Part shown: piece after piece, positions 15,649-29,600 of the stretch
Layout: each line of letters starts with the position of its first letter
Numbering within the stretch: position 1 is the first letter of the stretch
Notes under the pieces: model-generated
Seen by the model: the letters and a program-made list of their open reading frames with translations, nothing else
Database searches by the model: none
Told to the model about the DNA's origin: nothing
Source: Daphnia pulex
Taxonomy: Eukaryota; Arthropoda; Branchiopoda; Diplostraca; Daphniidae
Direction: 5' to 3'
Length of the DNA stretch: 64,000 nucleotides
NCBI RefSeq assembly: GCF_021134715.1
Contig: NC_060022.1
Coordinates: forward strand, 1,679,001 to 1,743,000
Position numbers and translations under genes: made by a program

Positions 15649-18600
15649 CTATACGACGCCAGCGGCAACAACAAGCCAAGTTTATATCCTGCGGGTTTCC
15701 CCACCAATTTTTGTGTTATTTCTTTTCCGGGGAATGCGTTATACATCCGAAAATAACGAGCTCCAATTCGTCGACTGGCTATAAAACATCATTTCATCTT
15801 TTCGTGCACCCGTGGATGACGTAACTTTTTTTTTCACGATAAAGAGAAGGAAAAAGAATATCAAAAACTCCTCGACAACATCACAGTAGATACTAGATAG
15901 TAGTAGTAGCCCTATAACAGAGCAGACGTGAGTGCATTTAAGCACACCCTGATAGCTTGGTCTTATATATTCTCTGTCTACCCTTTTCTTTCTAATCTTA
16001 TATAACTTTTCTTCTTCTTCTCGTATAACACACACATACGCGGAGTCGGGTTGCTGATTATAATCAGCAGCTCGGCAAATAAGAGAAGAATGGCAGGCAC
16101 GTGTGTGTCTATACAATAATGGCTTTTCAGTTCACCGTCAGATGAGAAAAGGAACCCGGGACTGGGATACGGTCTCCTCTATTAGAGGTGGTAATTTGGG
16201 TGGGGCCAGCCGCCAACGATATAGTCTCTCCGCCAGCAGACAGAGGCGGTGGCGTAACGAGAGAGGAGAACGAACGAACGTGAAAAGAGAATAATAATGG
16301 CTGTCTACTTCTATTCGGTACGTATTTACTCTCTTCTTCTTCTTGTTCCGTTTCTCTCCATTTGGCCTATAGCTTTTGCTTCCTACATACAAAAGAAACG
16401 AAAAGAAAAGCAACAAAAGAACCTTTTCTTCTCCATAGTTCTCTCGCTTTTTCGCTGTTAAAGAAAGAAATAAGAGTTGGGAGTAAAGTAGCCCTGAACT
16501 GGACTCCCGCCGGCACCGGACCGGTTAGTCTAAAAACGGGGAAAAGGGAAAAAAGTTTGGACCGCACGTCACGCGGGGCGGCAAAGGGTCGACATGGTTG
16601 GGAATGTAAAAGCTTCTGAACCGCGCTTCCATTTTTGTATAAAAATCTTATCCCCAAATGTACGGAGGAGGATCTAAACTTTTTATTTCCAACTGACAAC
16701 TACATAACTTGCGTTTTCTCGTATTGCACTGGCAGTTTCTCAAGTCTCGAATTCCATTGGCGTGATCAAAATTTTGATTTTAATCTCCATCTCCATTTTC
16801 TTTGATTAAAACAAAAGCGGACTGGGTATAAAGATAATAAATGAGCTGAATAATAGAGCTAAACAAAACTTCCCAAAATTATGGACGATCCTGTCTAAAT
16901 TGAATTGAGAAAAGCAATCCAATTAATTAGAGTCTGCGTTTGCTGAATATTATTATAGTCTATATACTAATAATCTAAATGGCTTTGTTTGCATCCGCAC
17001 AAAAGATAACGAAGGGGGTGGGTGATGGGAGATTCCCCCCTTCCCCCACTGGAAAACATGAAATGTGCCATCCTCTTCATGCGCAGCAGAAATGGCGTGT
17101 GCACACCACACCTTTTATCAGTTTGATTGTCTTTTGTTTTGATTTGACTTCAACATCACACACGTCTACTCGAGGCCGGAATCCGCATCCCGGGCATCAG
17201 CTAGGAGCTTTTTGCCGGAGATCAAAGCCAACCAACCAAGTCGTTACGCTCCTGTCTCGTTAGCTCCTGACATCGTCTTTCTCTTCTTCCCTTTTTCGTT
17301 TGACTTTCTCCTGCTGACATGATGATGATGATGCTCTTGGCACCCGTTCAAATTGCGCGCGCGCGCCGAGTCCTATTCTGTTTTTCCATCAAACCCCCTA
17401 CCAAAAAACAAGACTTTTACGATTATTATCATCATCATTTCCTTTTTTTATATATACTTGTGTACAAATAAAATATGTGTGTGTGTGGCTGTTTGTTATT
17501 GCTCTCGGTTGTTTCATCGGCGATGTCTACACGAGAAGAGAAGCCGACGCTTAGATCCCCTTTGAGCTGCTGCTGCTGCTGCCTGTCAACGAGCGTCTGA
17601 TGTCTGACAGTCTCTGCTGATTCTCATCTTTGTCTTTTCTCTCAATGGTCTTATTCTTTCTTTTGACTATTCCATTTCCTGTTTATCCTTTTGCCACTGA
17701 ATTTCCTAGCGAGATATCCTTCAGGGTTCTTTACACATCTCAGCGAAGGATATACACAATTGCATTCACCCATCTCTTTTTCCTCCCCCAATTTATCCGA
17801 CTGTCGTGACACTGAATCTTTTTTCGGTATTTCCCCATCATTGTCTTTCTCTCTCTATTTTGTTATTATTTCTTTGGGTCGATTTGATTTTTTTCTTTTG
17901 CAGTGCACACGCCGAATATCTATCAAAGTCCTCGGTCGATGTTCGGCCCGGGCTGCCACGCCCATCTCTCTCTCTCCACTCGACTTGGCCGCGATCGAGA
18001 GATAATCACAAGAAGAAGCCGAGCCAAAACAACACAACCAGAAATCAACAAAAAAAGTGAAAGAAAAGAAATGCGATATACCCGCGTGCAAGAAGAAGAA
18101 ATCAAGTCTTGAAGAAAAAGTTTAAAAAACCAAAAAAAAAAACTGTCTGTTGACTCGAGCTGATCGTATAAGCCTGGAGTTTTTATCGTGCTTGATGGTG
18201 CGAAAAGATTTCTCGCAACTATTCTCCGGCGACGACATTTTTTATTTTCGTCTTTCTTTCTCCTGATCTCTTTTTTTAAAAATTTGATTTCGTAATTTTC
18301 TCTACTACTACTACTGGCGATTTAAAATCTTGTCGGTAGAGAAGTTGAAGTTGAAGTTGAATGAGAGAGAAAAGGAGCGAGAGAGACGGAGTGTGTCGGG
18401 AAACAAGTCGCCGGAGTTTATGTTGCGGTTACATTTGCAGTTCGGTTTGTTCGTTCGGCTTGAGTTAGTTTGACAGTCAAATATCGACGGTTATATTTAG
18501 TATTTAAGTGCACCTTTTGATCGTGATTTGTTTCTTAATGTCTACTACGTCCTGTAATATTATGTGAAATCGTCTGATGTAATAGGAATAACCTGTCCAA

Positions 18601-21286
18601 ATACACATATAAATACGCAATCAAAGTCGATATAACAAGGTTCTATGACTGCCTACACACACACGCCGGGGTTCAGTCGGCCGAACAATTCCGCCCCATT
18701 GTATGTGTGTCCTTCTCGCTTGTATAGAGAGAAAGAGAGATAGATGTTATATAGTACAACGAGGGGGGAAAGGGCTTTCGATATAAATATCGCAGATATC
18801 ATGGCCGACCGAATCTCGAAAAATAATGACCATTATTGTTGGAGTTTTCCTTTCTTGTAATACGTTAGAAGCCGGAGCCTATATCGTAATAGAAGCGAGG
18901 AAATAAACCTTCTGCTGCTGTGTGCGATATAGAGATCTATCTCTTATTGCTTTCGTATTACACAACATTGGAGATACAAAACGGAGAAATATAAGAAAGT
19001 GATCGTATATCCTTTCCTTATTTGCGACGGTCGGCCGGGAAACTTGGACGACGACAACGACGTCAATTGGCTTCTTTTATCGGCTCGCTCACGGTATTGT
19101 ATTTATACAGACAGCAAGCACACACACACATACACGCAGCTAGAGAGAGAAGCACTAGACGCGTGTATAAAGAGAAGGCTGCTGGAAATCCATCTAGTCG
19201 TTACGGCTGCACAGCCGAGCAGAAGAGACGGCCTCAAGTTGCTGACGATGGACGCCAGCAACCCCCCAGCAACACAATAGAGCTAATAAGCGCCTAGCTA
19301 TATCCTCTCGACTGCTGTCGAGTCTTTGAGGTAGATACTGGCCGGCCAGGCAGCCTGCCAAACTACCTTGTACCTCGCACGTAGAGAGAGATATAGGAGA
19401 AGAGTTTCTTTCGAGTGGTCTGGTCCGCCTTTATCTCTCTTCTACATGTATACCTGGGCTGGGCAGGCCCCTGTAGAGAGACATACACATCCCAAATGAT
19501 CGCAAAAATGCCATTTTTTAATTCCTCGAGGATTCTCCTTGCCTCGTGTCCGTCCCCCCGTAACTTTTCCATCCCGTTTTTCCCGGTAACGCCAAAGGGG
19601 CCAGCGAAAACGCGTCACAGCCGAAAACTCGGCCAGCCATTGGCTGTCAATAGTAACCGGGACCGATTGGGGTAACAACATCGAGCACTAAACTTTTTCC
19701 ACAAGAAAGCCAAGTCAACCCAAAAAGAAAAAGGAAAAAGAGCGAGCGATCCTGTTCGATCCTCTAGACACACACAGGCGTATTAAAGTAGCTGTCGGTT
19801 ATACATTAGAGTGCGTGCTGGTTGCCAATGGAAGACAGAGAGCGAGCGACGAGGGGGGGAAAGAGCGGGCACGCGGGATCGAGTCAAAAAAGAAAGAAAC
19901 GCCCAGTTGTTATATATACGAGGATCGAGTCAAGCTTGCGCCAAAGAAATAAGAGGGGAGAAAAAAAAAGAAAATAGAAAATAAAAATTCACCACCAAAC
20001 AGAGCAAAACCGGCGTGAGTATAGCGCGTCGACTCGATTCGACTCGACTCGCTTTTCTCTCTCGGTCGGCAGTTTACAGACGCCAGTGTCGGGACAACCT
20101 CTCACTTTGGCTGTACGCATTCGCTCCTCTCTCTCTGCTAGCACTCCCCCCTGTGTCTGTATGTGTGTGTCCCAGTGACAGTTGCATTTTCTTTGAATGT
20201 ACATCACTGCTTTTCTTCTTCGGGGATTTCTTTCGTCGAGTGATTGAAAGGCTTTTCTGATTCCGTGTGTGCCGAGAAAGAGCGACGCAGTGATATCGAC
20301 TCACGCCCGGGATCGTCCCTCTTATTTTTATTTCGAGACACACACCCGTGGGTACTTTGCCCAGCTGTGCTCCCGTGTATTCGATATCCTCTGCTACTAC
20401 ACTTTGGCGAGAGAGGTCCATTGACGTCGCTGCTTGCCGCAGTCGCTCCAATACGCTCGTCTTTGTCGGTTGGCATCGCTGGCGCTCCTCACTCATCCGC
20501 TTTTGCCAGTTGTGCAACATCAGTGCCCGTCTATCGTATACATATATACAAGGGAGGGACGTTAATTACTGCAAGTTCGTTACAGTTCCCCAACGCAAAA
20601 ATCCCCGCCCGCCAAAGTTTCCCGCTAACTGCACGACCCGTCAACGTACGTGACAGCTAGTTAATTCGCCAAAACCCTCCGGGCAGCAGTTTACATTTAC
20701 TCAGAATAACTCACTTCATCGACTCCCATCAATCTCTCCAGCTCGGCAGTTTTGACTGGGAATCACGTCAAGAATAAAAAGAAATGATTTCAAGAGAAAA
20801 AGAGCTAAATGCGGAACACATTGAACGGATGCGCTAAACGACAGGCATTTTGATTGTTGCCGCCTGCTGCGTGTGCAATTGAGAAAAAGAAAAAAAAGTT
20901 GAGCTTCGTGATTGGGCTGGATAACACACAAAAAAAGAAATAAAATCAAAATAAAAAAGCCAAAAGTTCTAGACGACGACGCGCTACAATTTGGCGGAAT
21001 CAAAACGAGTGGGAGAGAAAACTGACTTTTCTTTCCGGGGGCTGCGTGTACGTGCTGCTGCAGTCGGTGGAGTTGCTTCCGGTTTTTCATTTGTTTTTCC
21101 ATCCATTTTTTCTCTCGTTCGATTCTTATTTTATTTATTTATATTTCAAATTCGCGTGAATCGTCGACGTGCTGAACACGCCAATGTATCACCAACGGGC
21201 GGATAGAAACGGGAGAACGGCGCCAGGATCGAGCCGATAAAAAAAGAGCGAAAACTTCCGCCCGCAATTGAAAAACCAAGTTGAAC

Positions 21287-21402
21287 GTGAGTGTAAGGCA
21301 AACGTGCCGTGTGTCTTGTCTCTTTTGGGCCGTTGTTGTCGAGCGTTTTGCGGGACTGACGTTGGCCCCGTCTCCAATCAGTGTTGTGTCAAACGATTTC
21401 AG
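21287..21402 (+). other. Predicted 5'UTR intron of the single-pass membrane protein gene
   Basis: The donor TGAAC|GTGAGT is followed 116 bp later by an acceptor ending CGATTTCAG. The downstream exon then holds a GTT microsatellite and the start codon at 21458. Confidence 0.45.
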
Positions 21403-21418
21403 GGAGGGAGGGGGGGAA

Positions 21419-21438
21419 TTGTTGTTGTTGTTGTTGTT
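21419..21438. repeat. GTT trinucleotide run in the predicted leader
   Basis: Six to seven GTT units lie 20 bp upstream of the start codon at 21458, in the predicted 5' untranslated region. Confidence 0.8.
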
Positions 21439-21457
21439 ATTCTCGCACGACATCCTC

Positions 21458-24400
21458 ATGATCGGCATGGCTTGGGAAAACACGCTCCTGGCTTCGCGCA
21501 TCTTGCCGCCGGCCTACACTCCGATCGAAGTGGCCACCAATCGCTCACAGGATGCGTCGCTCATGCTGGAACAAGGTAATAGTACGGCCAACCTCAAATA
21601 ATTAATGAATTAATCACGCAACGTTGCGAGAGTCATTTTTAAAACCGAATAACTGGTTATTATATCGATCCGTAAAACAGATGGGCGATTAACTTTATTG
21701 ATCATCCTGACGACGTCGGCCGGACTGGCCATCGTACTCCTCTTCTTCATCTTTCTTAGGTAAACACTTTGCAATTTGATTTTAAACAGAGAAAAGGAAC
21801 AATCGGCTGATTCTCCTCATTTTGTCTTTGTCCATTGGCCGTCGACTTGGTTCGATTGACCGTCGCCCCCAACCCGGCAATCGTCTATCATAACACACAC
21901 ACGGCCACAGGATCGGCTGCTTACGAGGGCAAAGCTGTCTGGGTAGGTACAAAGATCGCCACGATCGATCGGCCTGTCCGCTGACGACCATCGTCCTGGA
22001 CGATCACGCTTCCATCACCAAATCGCTGGCCGCCTCTCAGCAAACCATTCAGGTATAGTAATATCAAATCGTTGGCCTCCCTCCGACGCTTTCCTCTTAT
22101 TCTCTTTTTCCGGCCCGTTTCATCATCGTCAGACGTCCCTCACCCAGACGCATCCGCCCGGCAGCGACACTTACGCAATCAAACTCGTCGACAACGACCT
22201 GATCGTGGAGACTCAGCAGGTATGCTGCGCCTATAATCATTCATGACAAAACTTGATATCCATCAAAGATAAATGAGAAAGGATGTAATATAGTTTCCGG
22301 AACGAGTCGAGCGTACAAGATCCAGCGGGATTGACATTTCCAATCAGCCAGTTTTAGTTTATATACGCTTGTCCTTTTTTTTCTGTTTTTTTTTTAAATT
22401 ATTTTCCCATCTTCACCCGGGCGGTAATAGTAGACGTCGCAGGTTGCCGGGCAGTGCTGTGTTGCCGTTGGCAGTGGGGGAATTATTGGAGAAAGAGCGT
22501 GGCGACAGTTGTGAAATGGGATATTTAAAAACATCAAAGAGAGCGAGACTGTCGTCGTCGTCGGGCGACAAGTGGAGACTCAGGTGAACATTTCTCGAGT
22601 GTTCGTTGCGGCAAAGAGAAAACAAGGATTACATAGTCGCTGGTAATTAGCGAGAAAGGTCTCCTCCCCCCACTCTCATTTCCCTCTTCAACCAGCGGCG
22701 TAACTTTGTCGTTGAAAATCTGACGACGAGAAATGCCAAAAGTGGCACTTGGAAAATAAACCAGCACACCGCCAGCATAGTTGGGGAAATCGAAGGCGAA
22801 TCTTAGGACATGATATTAACGAGCAGGTGCCCGGGTGGCGAGCGGAAGGGCCTTCTTGGGACAAAATGAAAAAAGTGATCTAGCTGCCCGCTGCTTCAAG
22901 TGTGTTTAGAATGCAAATACTTTTGAATTCGATTGTTTATACCCACAGACCGAGTAGTGAGGTACAATACCAGGCCTGATTTGCAGTCGTTCAGTTGTTT
23001 AATGAACCCTGACTGAGTCAACAAAACGGCAAGAGCAAACAGTTCCAGTCAAGTGCCTAGCTCAGGAAGACTCGTAGTACTCCGTACTACGTAACGATTT
23101 ATAATCAACATCATCAAATAGTCAGCATCAGCAAGGAAGAGTAGAGATAAATTTTTTCCTACCTTTAAGCCTGGGAAATACAGCCAGGCATCCACAACTG
23201 TTCCATCCGTTGAAAAGTCGAATCCAGCACCAGGCAGGATAGGAAAAAGGGGGTCCCCGTGAATACACCCACATTCACATGGGCGTACACGAAAGGGGAA
23301 AAATTGAAGAGATCCTTAACTCGGCCGACAGTGGAAGTTTCTTCAATCAGGATGCTGTTTGTCTAAATACAAAAATAAAAAATGGGTTACAAAAAGCATT
23401 GAGAGAAACAACAAATAAAAAAAAGTTTCAAATGACACAGCGGTTAAACCCTTATGTCAATAAGCAGAAGAATTTAAAGTTTACGTGTAACACAGTGCAT
23501 TGATGCAAATCATGCAAATCAAGCATGTCAGGCACAGGAATAAAAGTGATACAAATCATTAGCAATGATAGTGGGATCGCTGTTGATTACAGGTCAACAC
23601 CATCACAAGCAAAACTGGCATATCTTTTTTGTTACGATGGCTCAGGTCTCAAAATCTGCACAATGAAGAAGGTTAGTTCATAGTGCAAACAAACTGCCAT
23701 GCATCGACAGGGGGCTTTTAAAAATGATAAATGCTTGTCGGGAACTTACATTTAACAAAGTTGGAACAAGTTTCTATGTGTATTGTTAGTTTTATATTTA
23801 CCTTCAAAACAGCATGGAGAGTAGAATTCACAAGACGACCACATTTTTGTAGTTTTATTTGTTGCTCTACTTTTCATGCAGCCACGTGTAATACGTTTCC
23901 AGAAAAGTGATCGTTCCTTGGGACTTAAGACTTTGCCTCGCATTTGAAACTTTGAAACAAAAGTAAAGCAGACGACATTAATATTCTAATTAGCCATGCT
24001 TTCTTAAGATATCGATATAATTAAAAATCGATCCCCTTCTTCTAAATCTAATACGATTAAAACAGTTTTTCTCACCCTGGAATCCTGGATCCGGGGGTTG
24101 GCAACTCCTCAGAATCCTCGTACACCCTGGCTAGAATCCCTCCAGAATCCCCAGAATCTCATAGAATCTTCAGAATCTCGCAGAATCTTCAGAATCCCAT
24201 GGAATCCCGTAGAATCCCATGGAATCCCGTAGAATCCCATGGAATCTCGTAGAATCTCCAGAATCTCACTAAATTTACCCCTTTTTTTTCTTTAAACTAC
24301 CCCAAAACCGTATAAAATTTCAGATATTTTGTGAATTTGGTCTTTGAAAAGCTCAAATTGTAAAAAAATGCACTAGAAATACTGAAAAATGTAAAATATA

Positions 24401-26652
24401 AGTTGCGCTAAAACTTCTTTAATTTTCCCTCCTTTTTCCCACCGCTGGGAGGCGCACACATTTTTTCGTCTGCTGATGAATGGAGGATAGGGTGGGACAA
24501 ATATATGGTTAAAAAAAACTATTGATAATATGCCAATAATTCCCAGCAAAAGTCACTTGCGGTTAATTTTCCCCGTATAATCTATTTTAAAATTAATAAT
24601 CTGGACTTTTAATTCAAACCTATCAAGTTTCTAACTATCAGATTACTTCACCCTACTTGAAACTACAAAAATTATTGTAGCACCTTTTTCTATCAGTAAA
24701 AAATCTTGAAGATAATAAAATCTGCATGTCTATAAGCGGTATAGAGCATGCCGAAACGGAGCTACGCCCACTACGTAACATAGTGCATACTTCTGTACAG
24801 AAACTGGGCCAAGGACTAGTGGCGCCCCTAGCGGAATTTTGGGGGAAACTTGATTCAGAATCTCGCAGAATCTCTCAGAATCTCTAGAATCTTTCGGAAT
24901 CCTTGAGATTCTGAATCCTCGTACACCCAAATTTTGAGTTGCCAACCCCCGCCTGGATCAACATCCGCCGAATGGATCGGTATTTATATCCCAGCCCAAA
25001 ACGATGAATGCTCCATTTTGTCGTAGGCAGCACTCGACTCTAGTCAAGTCTTATTTTTACCCAAAGAGTTTTGTAGAATTCTCCTTTTTTCTACGACTCT
25101 TTTGAAATGGGGGTGTCGAGCCTTTCAAGTTGCTGCCATTAGATCTTGTCGCCATTCTCTTTCGGCTCTAAAAGCGACTCACACACGAGTCTATCGGCGC
25201 CTGTGCCTGGGCCGCGCACACAAAAGAGAAAAGATAAAGAAAAGAGAGAGAGCTGATTTATATACAGTCTATCTAGTAAATAATACACCTCTCTCTCTCT
25301 CCAACAGCGGCGTCCTATTCATCAACTTCACTTCTTTTGATGAGCTGCTGGATGGCACGAGACAGAGATAAATAGAGAAACCAGTCAACCTATACACTGC
25401 TTTTATTTCTTCTCGTATAACGAACGTATTATAGTGAGCTCTAGACAAGACTCGTGTTATTTTCTACGCCAAGATACACACCAAATAGTCCCCGCTACTG
25501 TTTTGATGTAGTGCTGATGACGTGATTGTCCGTCAAGTGACTTTTATATATCTATCGGCAAGTAGCAGCAGGGTTTTTTTAGACGTAATAATAATAGTCT
25601 TGTGGTAACTGGGAGACTATAGCTCAGCTGGTATATATACAGTCGAGAGTCTATATCATGTTTCTCTTATTTTTCTCTTTTATTTTTCTCCTGGCCACCG
25701 TGGCGATTATGATGTGCGCGCGCATTTGGCAAATGTTGAAAAGGACTCGTCCGGGTGCGGCGAACTGGCAACGACGTCGTCGCTGGAGACGTCGACGCTC
25801 AAGACGCCGTCTAATAATCCCCCGAGAGAAACATTTTCGCCGCCGGAGCATCATCGCCATGACAACGAGATGAGACAGCAGCAACATCCTTCATCAGTCG
25901 CCGCCGACGCCGAAAACGACGCCCAGCCAAGTGGATTTCTCGTCTTCAAAACTTGGCTGTCCGGAAAGAAGAGCAAAGAGCTGGGCGGAGGAGAAACCGG
26001 AGCCGCTGGAAACGATGCTCAGCACCTACAGCAACAACAACCGACAACAACGACGACGCCGTTGGAGACGAAGAGTCTGTGCGGATCACCCAAGCGTCGC
26101 TACGGTCGGTCGCCGGCCAACGTCGAATTGATAGCGACACAGAAACAGCAGATTATGGCCAGATTCGGCCAGCATCACCAGCACCTGCCCGGCTTCGGGT
26201 TCACTCAATCTAAAAGCAGTTGCCTCTTCGAGGAAGAAGAGGATGACGACGGACTGATGGTGATGGGCGACGTCCCGCCCAGCAGCTACAGCTACCGCAA
26301 TGGCAACCAGTTCGAGTACATGGGCGGCCCTTACGGCTACGTCGATCCCATTTACAGCCACCAGCTGGCCTCCAACAACAATAATCGACATCCAGCAGCC
26401 AGGGAAGCCAAGTCTTTACGCCACCACAATAACGGCCGAATTAATAACTCGGTTCGTCTGGAAGAACTCGATATCGTCCAGCAACACGACCAGCGCAATA
26501 GCACATCGCTCTTTGGCCAGCAGCAGATGATGATGAGCGTTGCCAGACAACCCGAGTCAGCAACATCTTCACATTATCAGCCTCAGCCGGTTTTGCTTTT
26601 GTTGCCTACACTGGTCCGCTCAGCCGAATCGTTGGTTGTGCTCAGCAAATAG
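21458..26652 (+). CDS. Predicted single-pass membrane protein with long low-complexity cytoplasmic tail
   Basis: I do not recognise the family. Exons 21458-21575, 21681-21759, 21911-22052, 22133-22219 and 25744-26652 join in phase to 444 residues. The first 39 residues lack a cleavable signal and include LPPAY (residues 16-20) and one N-glycosylation sequon (NRS, 28-30). A strong membrane helix follows at about 43-65 (LTLLIILTTSAGLAIVLLFF), so a type III topology with a short outer N-terminus is likely. Just inside the membrane is a Cys/Arg segment (IGCLRGQSCLGRYKDRHDR). The tail is rich in His, Gln, Asn and Ser, with an acidic patch (FEEEEDDDGLM) and a Tyr-rich patch (EYMGGPYGYVDPIY). The last acceptor (TTGAAAAG) has a C/T tract about 40 bp upstream. 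An extra exon inside the 3.5-kb intron cannot be excluded. Confidence 0.6.
22220..25743 (+). other. Large intron of the membrane-protein gene
   Basis: The donor CAGCAG|GTATGC opens this 3.5-kb interval and the reading frame resumes at 25744. It contains the hAT-like element at 24092-24951 and otherwise AT-rich sequence without a supportable coding exon. Confidence 0.5.
24084..24959. mobile_element. Non-autonomous hAT-like DNA transposon with 8-bp target-site duplication
   Basis: The element spans 24092-24951 (860 bp) and is bounded by perfect 16-bp terminal inverted repeats, CGGGGGTTGGCAACTC. Directly outside lie identical 8-bp direct repeats CCTGGATC (24084-24091 and 24952-24959), the size that hAT transposases produce. 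Both subterminal regions are packed with repeats built on AGAATC, at about 24110-24270 and 24855-24920. Such subterminal arrays are typical transposase-binding regions. No transposase frame is present, so the copy is non-autonomous. The flawless duplication suggests a fairly recent insertion. Confidence 0.9.
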
Positions 26653-29600
26653 AGAGCTGGACCGTATTTGTTTCTCTCATCTTATAGAACTGAAGAATAG
26701 ACATCAAAAGAAAATGATGTAACATTCCTCTTTGTTGAATTTGCCGCCCATTTTTTCATATAAGAAAATCTGACGACGTTGTCAACTCGGATTTTGTTTT
26801 TTATTACTGATGAAATTCTGCGAGCAAACGACCGCGATGTATATAGGAAGTGGCTATATACTCAAAAGAAGAATATCTGTATCATACTCGCATTTCCCGT
26901 CCGGTCTGTTCCACTCGAATAGATCCGGCGTCATCTCTTCTGTTCCAGTCTGCTGGATGCGCTGCATGGGATGTGATACGTACGTAAGTTGGCAGTCCAA
27001 GTGGCCATTGTAGACCAGCAGCAGCCCATATTGTAATGACGGTGGGCGACTGTGACATGTAATATTTGATCTCTAACGAAAATATAGAGCGAGACAAGGA
27101 GAGAGAATTTCAAACAGCGCTGTACAAATATATCCGTTCAACATTACATTATACATTATGCTGTGTGTACAGGAAATAAATGGCTTCGACAGTCAAATCC
27201 TTATATATATATGTCTCTTGTTTCCATCCAATAAACTGCGCTATAGTGGCTACGACGCCCAATGAATATTTATTGTCTAGCTCGACGATATCGCATGGGA
27301 GGATATGAACAAAAATCATTTCGATATGACACAACGGTTGTATAGATTTATTTTATTGACTGCTGCGCTTGCTATGCTGCTGTGTTCCCAGAACATGTAA
27401 TAACAATAAGCTTCATACATACACAAATATTGATAGCCTATACACATTTCTGACACACACACATACAAACAAGCAACTTTTGTAACTGAATTTTCCCGCC
27501 CATCTGCATGTGAGCCCCTCCCCAGCAAACAGTTTGTCGCAAATGCCAGCAGAGCGGTACGTGTGTGCATAATCGAACGTGAAATTCAACTGCGTCTAAA
27601 TATAGTGTATATCTAAGATGCGCGTAACACTTGCTATATTCGATGGGTATGTACACACAGAGTGCAATATTGATTCGTATATACGTATGCTGTGTTCTGC
27701 TGTTGATCGTGAGGAAACTGCGAGAGTCACTTTAAATATCCCAGCAAAAGTCTATCCAACCGTGTTTTATTGTCTTCTTACCGTTTGCAGTTTCTTTTTT
27801 TTTTGTCTTTTTAATTTCTTTTTCCTTTTTTTTTTTTTTTTTTTTGGTTTCAATTGGATTTCCTTTTTCCTTCTCGGCCGATCGATGGATTTCATACACG
27901 TAGAGAATCCCCGTCGAGCTTTGCAGATGCACAGCACAGGGAAAACGAATGACGGCCAGAGTCTCTTCTATACGCCTCGGCGAAAAGGAAACAAGGACGA
28001 AATAATAAAAACAGTTTTACTGATATGTGTTTCTACTGCCCTGCTGCATCAAGCGCATGTACACACATTTCTTTTGATCTCTTTTCGCCAGAGAGCATTT
28101 TCTTTCTTTATACAAGTTTCCCGGTTTCTTTTCATCCCTAATATTCTTTTGTCTATAACCATAGTTTTGTTTTTTTATTTTTGGAGCTGCCCTCGACCCC
28201 CTTCTATTACATAACATACCCAAAGTTGTACAGAACTTGAAGTAATAAACTACTTGATAAACATTCGCACAGTTGCCCTTTTCTTATATACGTGTGTGTC
28301 ATACGAAAGAAGAAAAAGGCTGCCGACATTAATTCGCTAGCTCTCAAATGCATATATTACGTAATAACATGCGTCCAGGCAGCTGCAAAAAAAAACGGAT
28401 AGTATAACCAACATACGAGAAATTGTCATTTTCTTTTATTTGTCGTCCGGACAGATATTGCCAAAATAATAAAAAAGAATGTAATAAAGTGACGGAGATG
28501 AGTCCGGCTCGACAAATAAGATTCCGAGATTGCGCGGAGCAGGAAAAAACCCCAAAAAACCTACGCTCGTAAATAATTTGGTTCATTTCATGTCGCGTGT
28601 AAACGGGAATTTATGTTGATGTCACATTTAGACACAGCCTATATAGGAACAATGAGGAAACAGCAACCTGAAAATAGGCTTTTGGTATTATATAATCAAT
28701 GCGGACGAGAGGAAATCGGATTGGAGAAGGGGTTCAGCAGAGTAATTAGCCGATTATTCTTTGGCGGGTGATATGATTTGATCTATTTTCATTTTTGTTG
28801 GGTCTATATAATCTTATATATTACGACGGGCTCATTTTCCGTTTAGACGGCAGAAATAAAGAGCCTTCCACGAAATGATGTGCGTGTCTAAAGAATAAAA
28901 AAGAAAAATATTTACGGACGCGTGATGATGGCGACTACACATATAATAGTCCCAACACTCGTCTATAAATAAATGGCTAGCGTGAAATCGTCCCGGCGAC
29001 TGTCGTGACATGTCATCCGCCATCGCAGAGACTTAATTGGATGTCACGAGAAAACGTTACATAGACGCGTGTGTACAGCCCGTTAAAGAGTCAGAGCGTA
29101 TATAAGAAATAATAAAAACCCACCCGAAAAAAAATAAAATCTGAAAGAAATTGATTCAAGGAATAAGGAAAAGATTAATTCCACGTGCTGCTGGTCCGCG
29201 TGCGTCGCTAAAAGAGCCTTGACGACGATAGGGGATGGGTCCCGAAAGGAGATCATTCGTTTCTTAATTATATATATACTTCGACGATGGGGGTAGTAGC
29301 CTATAGGACGACACGAGCCGGCCGGCCTATCTAGGCCTTTTATTCATTCGGCTCACGATCCAGCAGCCTCCGTTCGTGCTAAGCCCAGCATAGAACGGAT
29401 CTCGGCTATATTCTGTTTCGTCCCGTGTCATCAGTGACGGTCTGGATAGCAGAGAGAAACTGTGTGTGTGTGTACACGAGCGGCTATTGGTTAGATATCG
29501 GGGAGAGAGATTGAATGGAATAAGCAGGATCATTAGACGGAATAAGAAATTCGTGACTAAAGCAGCCACCCATCCAAATATTACAAGAAAATATTATAAG

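Larger units (their letters stand above)
7617..21286. other. Long non-coding stretch, no supportable coding exon
   Basis: About 13.7 kb between TMEM98 and the next gene. It contains many CA/TG, GA and poly-pyrimidine runs, several TATA-like sequences and numerous short open frames on both strands. I saw no family motif and no run of phase-matched exons in any of them. It may hold distal promoter, enhancer or untranslated exons of the membrane-protein gene starting at 21458. Consensus-like donors occur but I could not pair them convincingly. Confidence 0.6.

Noticed and set aside
18720-20260. TATA-like and donor-like sequences suggesting 5'UTR exons of the membrane-protein gene
   Set aside because: Several weak candidates exist, but none could be paired into a convincing exon with a matching acceptor.
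27618-28214. 198-codon open frame
   Set aside because: It runs through a long T-tract giving a Phe-rich peptide of low complexity, has no domain, and no splice or family support.
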